Source of the DNA: Gudongella sp046224405
Lineage (GTDB): Bacteria > Bacillota > Clostridia > Tissierellales > Tissierellaceae
Length of the DNA stretch: 64,000 nt
Direction of reading: 5' to 3'
NCBI RefSeq assembly: GCF_046224405.1
Contig: NZ_JBJXRK010000001.1
Location: 124,001-188,000, forward strand
The position numbers and the translations under genes were made by a program. A model generated the notes under the pieces. The model worked only from the letters and a program-made list of their open reading frames with translations, was not told the DNA's origin and made no database searches. The first letter of the stretch is position 1. Every line of letters starts with the position of its first letter. This document shows positions 25,305-33,257 of this stretch, one piece after another.

Positions 25305-26099
25305 TTAAATATTGATGGCAATCCAATCAGCTGTATCTTTTATAACTTTATCTGCAAATGCTTTATCCTTCTCAAGAATATTGAAAGTATGATTTGCATT
25401 ATCAATGATTCTATACTCACTGATTTTTCCATTACAGGCACTCGCAATTTCTTTAGAGTGTATAAATGGAACTAGTTCATCCTCTGAGCCTGAAACCGCA
25501 AGTATTGCTCCTTTGTATTTTGATAGACTGTCCATTGGATTTGAATCGCGAATATCATCAAACCATTTCTTAGACAAAATCAAATCATCACGCCAATACA
25601 TTGGTATTTGGGCATATCCATTTCTAGCTGCTTCTTCATAAAATTCTTCAAACCAACCTTCAAAAACACCTGCTCCATTATGGCAAGCTCCGGACCAGCT
25701 CACTGCAGCTTTAATTTTCTCAGGATACTTCCCGATAAATTCTGCCATTACACGCGCCCCTTGGCTAAACCCTAAAATCCCGATTCTCTTTGAATCAATC
25801 TTATGGCAATCAAGGAGATATGAGTATATCTTTTCAGTATCGCTAACTTCTCCGTAAAATGTTAAATCCTGTTGTTTTGCCAGACTTTCACCACATCCTG
25901 CAAAGTCAAAGCGTATAGATGCTATTCCTCTTTCTTTTAGAGATTCTGAAAGTTTAATAAATAAATTTCCTACTTCATCCTTAAAAGAACCTGTCCCATG
26001 ACACAAAATAATAGCAGGATATTTTTCACCTATGTTAGGACTGTTTAATATAGCTGGAATATCATATAATTCACTCTTTATTGAAACTTTCTCTTCCAT
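25305..26099 (-). CDS. Alpha/beta hydrolase (esterase/acylhydrolase-like)
   Basis: A 264-aa cytoplasmic serine hydrolase. The nucleophile elbow is GFSQGA near residue 117; the oxyanion-side motif is ILCHGTGSFKDE near residue 33; the acid lies in SGSEDELVP near 209; the histidine lies in DNANHTFN near 240. No signal peptide. The substrate is unknown; similar proteins are annotated as dienelactone-hydrolase-like or acyl esterases. The gene stands alone between two 69-bp direct repeats, with the next gene 240 bp upstream, so it may have arrived as a unit. Confidence 0.85.
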   Translation of the reverse strand: MEEKVSIKSELYDIPAILNSPNIGEKYPAIILCHGTGSFKDEVGNLFIKLSESLKERGIASIRFDFAGCGESLAKQQDLTFYGEVSDTEKIYSYLLDCHKIDSKRIGILGFSQGARVMAEFIGKYPEKIKAAVSWSGACHNGAGVFEGWFEEFYEEAARNGYAQIPMYWRDDLILSKKWFDDIRDSNPMDSLSKYKGAILAVSGSEDELVPFIHSKEIASACNGKISEYRIIDNANHTFNILEKDKAFADKVIKDTADWIAINI

Positions 26100-26234
26100 T
26101 TTACCTACCCTTTCAGTAATAAATAATCTTTACTTCCTATTTATCTATTATTATTCTTTAACTAAAACTCTTTTCACTAACCTCTCTCTAATTGACTTGC
26201 ATTACCTCTAGTACATTGCGGTTGATGTTAGAAT

Positions 26235-26303
26235 CACATAACCTTATTATAAAATAGCACATTGCACCATGACAGGAGTAAATACTCATTTCCTATCCCC
26301 CCA
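26235..26303. repeat. 69-bp direct repeat, copy 2
   Basis: Second copy of the repeat at 25233-25301, 1.0 kb away. It lies about 37 bp after the stop codon of the HTH/zinc gene, as copy 1 lies just after the hydrolase stop. Confidence 0.8.
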
Positions 26304-26339
26304 CATTTTTTCTTCTAAAAGTCAATGTGGGTGCTGAAT

Positions 26340-26867
26340 TTAGTCATATTCCTTCGAATCTTCATCTGGTTCTTGAGCTTCTTTACCGGCCATCAAGTCC
26401 TTAATCCATATTGGTACATTTTGAAGTGGCCTTCTCTCTTTAAGATGCTTGATCACATCTTCAATATCTTCATCTCGCCAGAACCTATCTCGAATGTAGC
26501 ATCTGCGGCAACAGTAATTGCCACTCTTTGATTTATTCTCAAACTTAGTTCCACAATAATAGCATCCATGCTGATAGATAATTGGATTCTTATGTTCCCA
26601 GTCTCTTTTACATTCTATAGAGCAATATGTCTTTGGACGCCCTTTCAGCTTCTTCTGATTAATCCGCTTTCCACAGTTTTTACAATGTTCTCTGATTACC
26701 TTTTCAGGCTTTGGCTTACTATAATCCTGCCCAAAGCCATCCAACCCTCGGCTCTTACAAAAATTCCTGACACTATCTCTACTTAGATCCATGGCAGTGG
26801 CTATACTGCGGTATCCTATGCCTAGTTTTCGTAATTCAATTATTTTCTCTTGTTGTTCATTAGTCAT
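26340..26867 (-). CDS. Phage-like HTH/zinc-cluster protein
   Basis: A 175-aa protein. The N-terminal resolvase-like helix-turn-helix ('IIELRKLGIGYRSIATAMDL' then 'SRDSVRNFCKSRGLDG') is followed by three Cys-pair clusters (CKNCGKR, CSIECKRDW, CYYCGTKF...CCRRCYIRDRFWR). It is homologous to the prophage B protein at 60756-61247, which has the same domain order and near-identical 'GYRAIAS..GLSRD.VRNYCK..DLDG' and 'CY(V/I).DRFWR' blocks. GGAGG precedes the ATG at 26867. Isolated here outside a prophage, it is probably the remnant of an older element, or a transcription regulator that has spread separately. Confidence 0.8.
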   Translation of the reverse strand: MTNEQQEKIIELRKLGIGYRSIATAMDLSRDSVRNFCKSRGLDGFGQDYSKPKPEKVIREHCKNCGKRINQKKLKGRPKTYCSIECKRDWEHKNPIIYQHGCYYCGTKFENKSKSGNYCCRRCYIRDRFWRDEDIEDVIKHLKERRPLQNVPIWIKDLMAGKEAQEPDEDSKEYD

Positions 26868-26983
26868 TTGCATTACCTCCAATCTTTTGATTGGTATCTA
26901 GTAATGCGATAGAATTTTTGTAAAGTCAAGATATATTGCGAGCTAAGATAACTATTAATTTTACCTATATTTAGTTAATTGAA

Positions 26984-28978
26984 TTAGAAGTTATTTTTCT
27001 TAATAACATCAAGGGCATTATTGGTTATATTAGCCCCTTCATAGGTAATGATTAGCTTGTCAGGAAAATATTCTTCATAAATGTCTTGCTTTTTAAGCCA
27101 CCTATTATCGTAACTTTCAACCCCTAACATTCCTAGATGCTCCCAGTACAGCTCAGTTCCATCTTCTTTTATGATGGTAAAGTCAGGTTCAATCCAGCGA
27201 CCATTCGCATATTCTAATTTTTTCTCGTATTCATAAATGATGCCATTATCAGCTAGAAGATTGGCAATGATAACTTCTGATTTACTCCTAACCTTATCTC
27301 CTTTAACTGTTGAATAAATTCTATTAAGCATGTGTTTTTCTACACCTAGATATTTGGCTATCTCTTGATGTAGCTCGTTTGAAGAATCGCATTCATTTAT
27401 TAGATAGACAAGGTAATCTAGCAGCTCGTGCTTATATTTCAATTTTTCATTTATCTCATCCATGATGTTTTTCATTTTCTCATCTGATATTTCCTCTTGA
27501 AGTACCTCAACCACTAACCGTCTATCTAGCGGTTTTTTCGTTGTAGCCATATTTGTGACAACGGCTTCATAAACCTTGTCTATAATGGTTTGAACATCTA
27601 ACTTTGTTTTCTTTACTGTAGAAATCAAATTCTTTGTTTTAGTACTATTTATAATGTCTAACAAATTATTTTCTTTTATATCATCTAAATTTTTAAGTCC
27701 AGAAAACCCCTTAGACTTGATTGCCAATACCCCACTATTTAAATAATATGGCAAACAAAGTTGTATCTCTTCGTCTTCAAAATATGGCAAAGTTCTTAGA
27801 CCTAATCCTTGTTCAGCTATTTTCTTATAAACTCTTCTTATTTTTTCTTCATCAGGAAAAGAACCTTCTATGAAATATTTTCTTTTTACATCAACGTTCT
27901 TGTTAGAATATAGTAAATATGCGTTGGCAACTCCTCCATCTCTAGCGGCTCTTCCTATCTCTTGGTAATATTGCTCAACTGATTCCGGGATCATATAATG
28001 AATAACTACTCTGATGTCTGGAATATCAATTCCCATACCAAAGGCGTTTGTTGCAAAAATTAAGTTAATCTCATTCTCCTTATACTTTGAAATAACTTCT
28101 TGTCTTTCTTTGGAAGTCATTTCGCCATGGAAATGAATAGACCTATACCCTTTATCAGAAGCTTTCTCAGCTAATCTTTCTACCCCTCTCTCGCTCCCAA
28201 TTCTATATACATAAACAAGTACTTTTTCATTCTTATGGATTTTTACTATATCCCACAACTTATCTTCTTTTTCATTTTCATTGATAAACCTAAGTACTTT
28301 AAGAGATATTTCAGACCTCATTAAAAGATTGTCTCTAACTATGTTCTTCTTATCTATTTGAAATTCCGTGCATATATCCACTACTTCCTTTGGGTTTAAT
28401 GTTGCAGTCAAAGCTAAAGTCCTTGGCTTATCTTCCTGTGTTCCATAGACACGTTCCAGGAAGTCAGGAATCCTCTTATAAAAAGGTCTAAAACTGGTCC
28501 CCCATTGACTTACACAATGAACTTCATCAATCACAAGAAGTTTGATTTCATCTTTTCTTTTCTTAATACAGTGTTCAAAAAGACCATCAGTAGCAATTTT
28601 TTCAGGGCTAACAAAAATGAACTTTGGTGTTATAATACCATTTGCAAAATCTAAAAGTGTTTTTTCTTGATTTGCAGAACTCATACCTCCATGAATACTT
28701 AAGACATTGAACCCTTGCTCCTCAATTTTTTCAGCCTGTTCATCTATTAACGCTATTAAAGGAGATATGACGATAGTTATTCCACCCATTAATATTCCAG
28801 ACATCCAGTATATTAAAGACTTCCCACCGCCTGTGGGCATAATACAAAGGGTATTATCTTTTTCAACAACATTAGATATAACTTTCTTTTGAAAAGCTTT
28901 TAAAGAATAATTGTTTTCTTCAAATTCCTTGGATAGTGTTGGAAAATGATTCTTAAATTCTAAATCAAGATTAAGCAT
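26984..28978 (-). CDS. RecQ-like helicase with C-terminal PD-(D/E)XK nuclease
   Basis: A 664-aa superfamily 2 helicase. Walker A PTGGGKS (48-54), DEVH (151-154), 'ALTATLNP' motif III, and RecQ-type motifs V/VI 'NAFGMGIDIPDIR' and 'QEIGRAARDG'. The usual RecQ zinc and HRDC domains are missing. The last ~100 residues form a nuclease-like domain: RSKSEVIIANLL (E near 567), WIEPDFTI (PD near 597), ELYWEHLGMLG (E near 613) and a following K-rich helix. The ATG at 28978 has GGAGG in the upstream gene's last codons, so translation is coupled to the 328-aa partner. A helicase-nuclease with a dedicated partner suggests defence, but I do not recognise a named system. Confidence 0.85.
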   Translation of the reverse strand: MLNLDLEFKNHFPTLSKEFEENNYSLKAFQKKVISNVVEKDNTLCIMPTGGGKSLIYWMSGILMGGITIVISPLIALIDEQAEKIEEQGFNVLSIHGGMSSANQEKTLLDFANGIITPKFIFVSPEKIATDGLFEHCIKKRKDEIKLLVIDEVHCVSQWGTSFRPFYKRIPDFLERVYGTQEDKPRTLALTATLNPKEVVDICTEFQIDKKNIVRDNLLMRSEISLKVLRFINENEKEDKLWDIVKIHKNEKVLVYVYRIGSERGVERLAEKASDKGYRSIHFHGEMTSKERQEVISKYKENEINLIFATNAFGMGIDIPDIRVVIHYMIPESVEQYYQEIGRAARDGGVANAYLLYSNKNVDVKRKYFIEGSFPDEEKIRRVYKKIAEQGLGLRTLPYFEDEEIQLCLPYYLNSGVLAIKSKGFSGLKNLDDIKENNLLDIINSTKTKNLISTVKKTKLDVQTIIDKVYEAVVTNMATTKKPLDRRLVVEVLQEEISDEKMKNIMDEINEKLKYKHELLDYLVYLINECDSSNELHQEIAKYLGVEKHMLNRIYSTVKGDKVRSKSEVIIANLLADNGIIYEYEKKLEYANGRWIEPDFTIIKEDGTELYWEHLGMLGVESYDNRWLKKQDIYEEYFPDKLIITYEGANITNNALDVIKKNNF

Positions 28979-29957
28979 AGCCAAAACCTCCATCTCGTAT
29001 CTGTTGCTTCAGAAATGATATTTCCTCATCATGTTTCTGCGCAACATACCCCAAGAAAGAGTCGACAAATACATACCTGTATTCAGGGTCCAAATAAACA
29101 TCATTTAAATCAGCTTTCTCTTTAAGCATTTGAAATATTTGATGTGCATAATAAGCAAATAATTCATACGGGTAGAAGTAATTCTGCTGAGTAATAAATT
29201 TATTAATATCTATCATAAGAAATTCGGAGTCTTGTTTGCAGCCAAATGTATTTTTATCAGTTAAATACCAAAGTGCCCATATAGCATCTCTGCTTCTATT
29301 TGGAAAAACAGCTGGATAAACTTTATAAAGCATGTGAGTTTTTATCCCACCACCAATGACACCGTAAACCGTATAATCATCTGTATCAAGTATTCCATAT
29401 CCTAGATCTTCATAGTTATTTATTTGATCGTATGATTCTTGATCATATATTTCGTGGTAGTATTCTTCTGCAAAGTTGTGCAAATTACTTACAACTCTTA
29501 ATAATTCATTCGGATCTGAGACATTAAATTCATAACGATATTTATCAAGTTCTTTTGCTCTTTTGTTATGTATCGTAGAGTGAATAATAGGACATTCATT
29601 TTTAAGAACTGTAGATTTAAAATATTGTGGGTCATCTTCATATTCCTCTAGAGATTCCTCATCAAAAATTGCAACGTACTTTTCTCTGTCCCGCTCAAAG
29701 TTGCTAATGCATTCCTTAATAATGTTAATAAATTTCTCCTTATGATTAACCTTATTGCTTGTTTTTACATTTTTAACACCTAAATTTCCAGCAATTTTTT
29801 TGACATCATCAGCTGTTACAGCATTGCCAGCTTCTGATTTGATAAATTCATCGTAATATTTACTAAAATTATTTCGAATCGCTTCCAACACCTGCTCTAC
29901 ATGCTCGAACTCATAGCATTTTGCCTCTATATTTCTCTCCTTTTGATGTGTGTACAT
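28971..29957 (-). CDS. Unknown partner of the RecQ-nuclease
   Basis: A 328-aa protein I do not recognise. It is acidic, with an N-terminal helical region ('VEQVLEAIRNNFSKYYDEFI'), a Tyr/Asp-rich centre, and a well-ordered-looking middle segment ('YGVIGGGIKTHMLYKVYPAVFPNRSRDAIWALWYLT') that could bind DNA or a protein. No signal peptide and no clear catalytic motif. GGAGGGGG precedes the ATG at 29957. It overlaps the helicase start by 8 nt, so the two are one operon. The tight coupling indicates a shared job, possibly as sensor or specificity subunit of the helicase-nuclease. Confidence 0.75.
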   Translation of the reverse strand: MYTHQKERNIEAKCYEFEHVEQVLEAIRNNFSKYYDEFIKSEAGNAVTADDVKKIAGNLGVKNVKTSNKVNHKEKFINIIKECISNFERDREKYVAIFDEESLEEYEDDPQYFKSTVLKNECPIIHSTIHNKRAKELDKYRYEFNVSDPNELLRVVSNLHNFAEEYYHEIYDQESYDQINNYEDLGYGILDTDDYTVYGVIGGGIKTHMLYKVYPAVFPNRSRDAIWALWYLTDKNTFGCKQDSEFLMIDINKFITQQNYFYPYELFAYYAHQIFQMLKEKADLNDVYLDPEYRYVFVDSFLGYVAQKHDEEISFLKQQIRDGGFGYA

Positions 29958-30016
29958 TTTTCCCCCTCCATTTCTATTAATTTAAATTTGCATCACTATA
30001 TAAAACTTCCTTGTGA

Positions 30017-30588
30017 TCAACTAAAACTCTTCCCGCTAATCTTCTTTATTAACCTGCAAAACTGATCCCACTCACCCGGAAACTTGTTATCACCATACTT
30101 TTTTATATTTCGACCACTTTTGATGATTTCTAAACTCCACTGAGTTCCATCACAAACGCCAGGTTCAATATACTTAGACTTCCAGTTTAGTAGATCCAGC
30201 AATTTCAACTCATCAATAAACTTATCAAGAGTGTTCTGCCGGATTATCTTTGCATAATAATCTTTAGAGCCGTCACCTAAATGGTTCCATTTAAGCTTTC
30301 TACTTTGAAAACTATTTCCACTTCATAATAGCCACCAAAGTAACCACCAACGGATGCTGTGATTCCTTTTATCTCCTTGTAAGCATTATCAATGGCTGTC
30401 TGTCTATCCCATTCATTTTCACAGTCCTTACAGTAATATTCAGGATCAGAATCAGTGATACAGCAGCCACCAAGTTTTATTTTCTCCTCTTCAGCCATTA
30501 AAAAAGCTTCATGAGTTGGCATCCCATAGAGGATCTTGATTACATTCAGAGAACCACATTTAGGACATTTCTTGTAGTTAATTGCCAT
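30017..30588 (-). pseudogene. Zinc-binding hypothetical gene, frameshifted
   Basis: Two adjoining frames make one gene. Frame 1 (30588-30277) encodes a zinc-ribbon protein (KKCPKCGSLNVIKILYGMP, CCITDSDPEYYCKDCENEW, VGGYFGGYYEVEI). The conserved C-terminal half lies in the next frame: 'KLKWNHLGDGSKDYY', 'TLDKFIDELK', then 'EPGVCDGTQWSLEII' and 'KKYGDNKFPGEW' (30208-30017), which has no ATG start. I recall a single family that joins these halves. Adding one A in the AAA run near 30303-30306 would fuse the frames. It is therefore broken, or a sequencing error is present. Function unknown. Confidence 0.72.
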
Positions 30589-30622
30589 ATCATCACCTCT
30601 TTACTCAATAAACTTATCAAAC

Positions 30623-30931
30623 TCAATCAAACTTATATCCGAATTCTATTAATCTTTTCCGGCAGATTTCTCTTTCTTCATCAGTAAAGAAGTCATTATA
30701 TTCAGGCTTTAAAACTAATGCCTCCACAGACAAGTCAAGACGATTATTTTCCCAAAGAACTTCAAATCCATAAGTACCTCCACTTTTAGAGATAAGTTGT
30801 TTTGCAGCTTTTAGTCCACCTTCCCTTGCCACAAGCTGAACAAATCTCGAAGCGTTATATTTAAGTTCTTTCTTAGCAGTAAAATATATGTTATTCATTT
30901 CTTCATGGAATTTGTTTTCTAACGAACTCAT
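30623..30931 (-). CDS. Small hypothetical protein (restriction/helicase-associated type)
   Basis: A 102-aa helical protein: 'ARKEL-YNASRFVQLVAREGG' near the start, 'YGFEVLWENNRLDLSVEALVLKPEYNDFFT' in two parts, then '(R/K)RLIEFGYKF'. I recall this as a widespread small family found alone or at the end of nucleases, with no known activity. GGAGG precedes the ATG at 30931, which I prefer to the longer frame because the ribosome binding site fits. It overlaps nothing and follows the DUF2089 gene by 17 nt, so it probably shares its transcript. Confidence 0.72.
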   Translation of the reverse strand: MSSLENKFHEEMNNIYFTAKKELKYNASRFVQLVAREGGLKAAKQLISKSGGTYGFEVLWENNRLDLSVEALVLKPEYNDFFTDEEREICRKRLIEFGYKFD

Positions 30932-30947
30932 TTCACAACCTCCATTA

Positions 30948-31709
30948 TTATATTTCACTCATAAAACTTTGATTTATTGTTAGATACCCTCTATCATTAT
31001 GACAAACCTCCGCCCAGTCCAAAATGGCAGCTATTACAAATCCTGGTCCAAACGCTGTCTCTCCTATTTGTGCACCATGCACCTTATGTGCTATATAGCC
31101 TTCTACTGAATCTAGCGGTAAGTCATCACTTCCAAGTTTAGCACCTGAACGAGCTTTACCCTTCATAGCTTTGCCCCCATTTTGAATCACAACTTCAACA
31201 GCTGCATCAAACACTTCCCAAAGAAGTTGATTAGGTACAGGAATCTTATTTGACACTAGTCCCTTTCCGTTGGGGTCAAAACCTATTTCACAAAGATCTC
31301 CACTATACAGTGGAATGGAAGTAATACCACCACTATCATTCAATTTTGTTTTTATTCTTTTTACGACCAAGCTATCATTTTCTGTAATTGGCTGATTATC
31401 CACGGTCATCATATTGCTTTCACTCCTCTCTTCTTTATTTGTGGGAGACAAATCTAATTTTGCTAAAATGCTACTGAATTTTTTCTTTACAGCAGGGTAT
31501 GATAGACCTTTTTCATTTTGAAGAGTTTTGAAGTTTCCTTGTGCCTTAAGAAAGCTCTCTATAAAGTCAATTTCATCTGTAGATAGGTAGTCAAATTTAC
31601 TTAGAGGAAAATCACCATTTAATTCTAGTTCACAATTATTACAACTCAATTTTGTTGCTATCAATTTTTCACTGCATCTTGGGCATTGAGCCACTAATTC
31701 TCTTACCAT
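30948..31709 (-). CDS. DUF2089-domain regulator with zinc ribbon
   Basis: A 253-aa protein. The N-terminal DUF2089 region has CPRCSEKL and CNNCELEL zinc pairs, then a sigma-like HTH: 'LSTDEIDFIESFLKAQGNFKTLQNEKGLSYPAVKKKFSSIL' (residues ~40-85). The C-terminal half ('LLWEVFDAAVEVVIQNGGKAMKGKARSGAKLG') is a separate uncharacterised domain, ending 'GPGFVIAAILDWAEVC'. It has a near-consensus promoter and a palindrome in front, so it is likely autoregulated. It starts just beyond the prophage B recombinase terminator and may be the first host gene next to the integration boundary. Confidence 0.8.
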   Translation of the reverse strand: MVRELVAQCPRCSEKLIATKLSCNNCELELNGDFPLSKFDYLSTDEIDFIESFLKAQGNFKTLQNEKGLSYPAVKKKFSSILAKLDLSPTNKEERSESNMMTVDNQPITENDSLVVKRIKTKLNDSGGITSIPLYSGDLCEIGFDPNGKGLVSNKIPVPNQLLWEVFDAAVEVVIQNGGKAMKGKARSGAKLGSDDLPLDSVEGYIAHKVHGAQIGETAFGPGFVIAAILDWAEVCHNDRGYLTINQSFMSEI

Positions 31710-31730
31710 AATATCCCTCCTAATAGTTAA

Positions 31731-31786
31731 AGTATATACATGTTATTAGTAGTTGTCAATATAGTTGTTAATATTATTTCCAACTA
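31731..31786 (-). promoter_or_regulatory. Strong promoter and palindromic operator of the DUF2089 gene
   Basis: Minus strand TTGACA (31754-31759), exactly 17 bp, TATACT (31731-31736). Immediately upstream (31762-31786) is a 25-bp near-palindrome with arms TAGTTG/CAACTA around an AATA-TATT centre, and a further CAACTA lies next to the -35. A good candidate for binding by the gene's own product. Confidence 0.8.
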
Positions 31787-31800
31787 CTTTGAATTTAATA

Positions 31801-31838
31801 AAAAACAACTGACTTAGGATCACCCCTAAATCAGTTGC
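31801..31838 (-). terminator. Terminator after the serine recombinases
   Basis: Minus strand stem CAACTGATTTAGG / CCTAAGTCAGTTG with a short loop, followed by TTTTTT. Ends the recombinase transcript at the left boundary of prophage B. Confidence 0.88.
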
Positions 31839-31847
31839 TCATACTGC

Positions 31848-33257
31848 TTATTCCCCATTACACTCCATCTCAGTTCCATCCATGAAGCGGATGATAATTT
31901 TTCCCGTCTCAAAGACTTTGATATGGTCCAAGGTTCTTAAGATGAAGTCCGTACCGATTTCTTTGATGTGTTTCGCCCCTTCGGTCAAATCTGCAAACTG
32001 AACAGCCCTGTACTGTTCCAGTGGGTTTCCAAACTCTGCGGTGGTTTCCCATTTCTTTTTTAGTTCTTCTCTGTTATCAAGGAGGGCATTCCATGAAAGG
32101 ATGAAGGCATCAATCAAAATCACTTCATCAATGTGCCTGTTGGTGCAGCCCTGTACCCCTTTGACCTTGTAGCGTTCTTGGCATTGCCATACCTTTCTGT
32201 AGCTGTTCTTCGACTTCCAGCCTTTTCTCGTGAATGCCTGATTGCAGGTTCCGCAGACTACTTTTCCTGCAAAGAAGTTTTTTTCTGGATTGTGTGAATA
32301 TGAGTTGGTCCCATGTTCCTCGATGTAATTGCCTCTTCTATCGTATTCCAGCTGGACCGCTTCCCAAATCAGCGGATCAATAATGGCTTCATGGTTTTCT
32401 TCGATGTGGTACTGCTGAATATGGCCTTCATTCTTTGCTCGCTTTTTAGTCAGGAAATCAACGGTATAGCTCTTTTGCAAAATGGCATCGCCCTTGTACT
32501 TTTCATTCTGAAGCATGCTTTGAATCGTCTTTGCATGCCACTTGGTCGTTCCATTCCAGTTCTTCACCTCTTCTCTTTCAAGTATTCGCTTGATGTGGTC
32601 AACAGTCTTGCCTGATAGGTATTCATCGTAAATCTTCTCTACAATTTTAGCCTGCTCTCGATTTATGACCAGCTTGCCATTCTCATCAGTGTCGTAGCCT
32701 AGAAAACGCTTAGTGCTCATCTTGAACTGTCCGTTCTCAAAGCGTCTTCTAATCCCCCATGTGGAGTTCTCACTGATGGATCTGCTTTCATCTTGGGCAA
32801 GGGATGAGAGGATGGTGAGTAGCACCTCTCCTTTGGCATCAAGTGTGTTTATTGCCTCCTTCTCAAATATGACTCCTACACCTAGCTCTTTCAATTCTCT
32901 GACAAAGTTCAAGCAGTCCAGTGTGTTCCTTGCGAATCGGCTGATGGATTTGGTAATAATCATGTCGATTTTCCCTTCTCTGCAGTCTTTTATCATCCGA
33001 TTGAAGTTCTCACGCTTCTTTGTATTGGTGGCTGAAATCCCCTCATCGGCATAAATTCCAGCCATAGTATAAAGTGGGCTGTTGTTGATGTGTTCCGTAT
33101 AGTATCTTACCTGATTTTCATAGCTTAATAGCTGTTCTTCGTTGTCTGTTGACACTCGGCAGTACGCTGCCATTCTTTGTAGCTGGGGCATCTGGTTCGT
33201 TTCTGATTCCCCTGTCGTAGTCTGTCTTGCTGGTATAACTGTAATGCTTCTCGCCAT
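31848..33257 (-). CDS. Large serine recombinase 2 (integrase/excisase type)
   Basis: A 469-aa large serine recombinase. Catalytic domain: AAYCRVSTD with Ser near residue 35, GIYADEGISA, 'ITKSISRFARNT', and the arginine pair in 'AQDESRSIS'. Then the 'Recombinase' domain (residues ~195-290) and a zinc-ribbon region (CGTCNQAF...CQERYKVKGVQGC). GAGGAGG precedes the ATG at 33257. Its first 140 nt overlap the end of recombinase 1 in another frame. Together they sit at the end of the prophage B late genes, the place of an integration module; the adjacent terminator marks the element's edge. Confidence 0.93.
   Translation of the reverse strand: MARSITVIPARQTTTGESETNQMPQLQRMAAYCRVSTDNEEQLLSYENQVRYYTEHINNSPLYTMAGIYADEGISATNTKKRENFNRMIKDCREGKIDMIITKSISRFARNTLDCLNFVRELKELGVGVIFEKEAINTLDAKGEVLLTILSSLAQDESRSISENSTWGIRRRFENGQFKMSTKRFLGYDTDENGKLVINREQAKIVEKIYDEYLSGKTVDHIKRILEREEVKNWNGTTKWHAKTIQSMLQNEKYKGDAILQKSYTVDFLTKKRAKNEGHIQQYHIEENHEAIIDPLIWEAVQLEYDRRGNYIEEHGTNSYSHNPEKNFFAGKVVCGTCNQAFTRKGWKSKNSYRKVWQCQERYKVKGVQGCTNRHIDEVILIDAFILSWNALLDNREELKKKWETTAEFGNPLEQYRAVQFADLTEGAKHIKEIGTDFILRTLDHIKVFETGKIIIRFMDGTEMECNGE

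Noticed and set aside
26150..26200. Similarity of an E-K-S-F-S-stop peptide to the end of the frameshifted gene at 30017
   Set aside because: Only about 18 nt match; too short to call a gene remnant.
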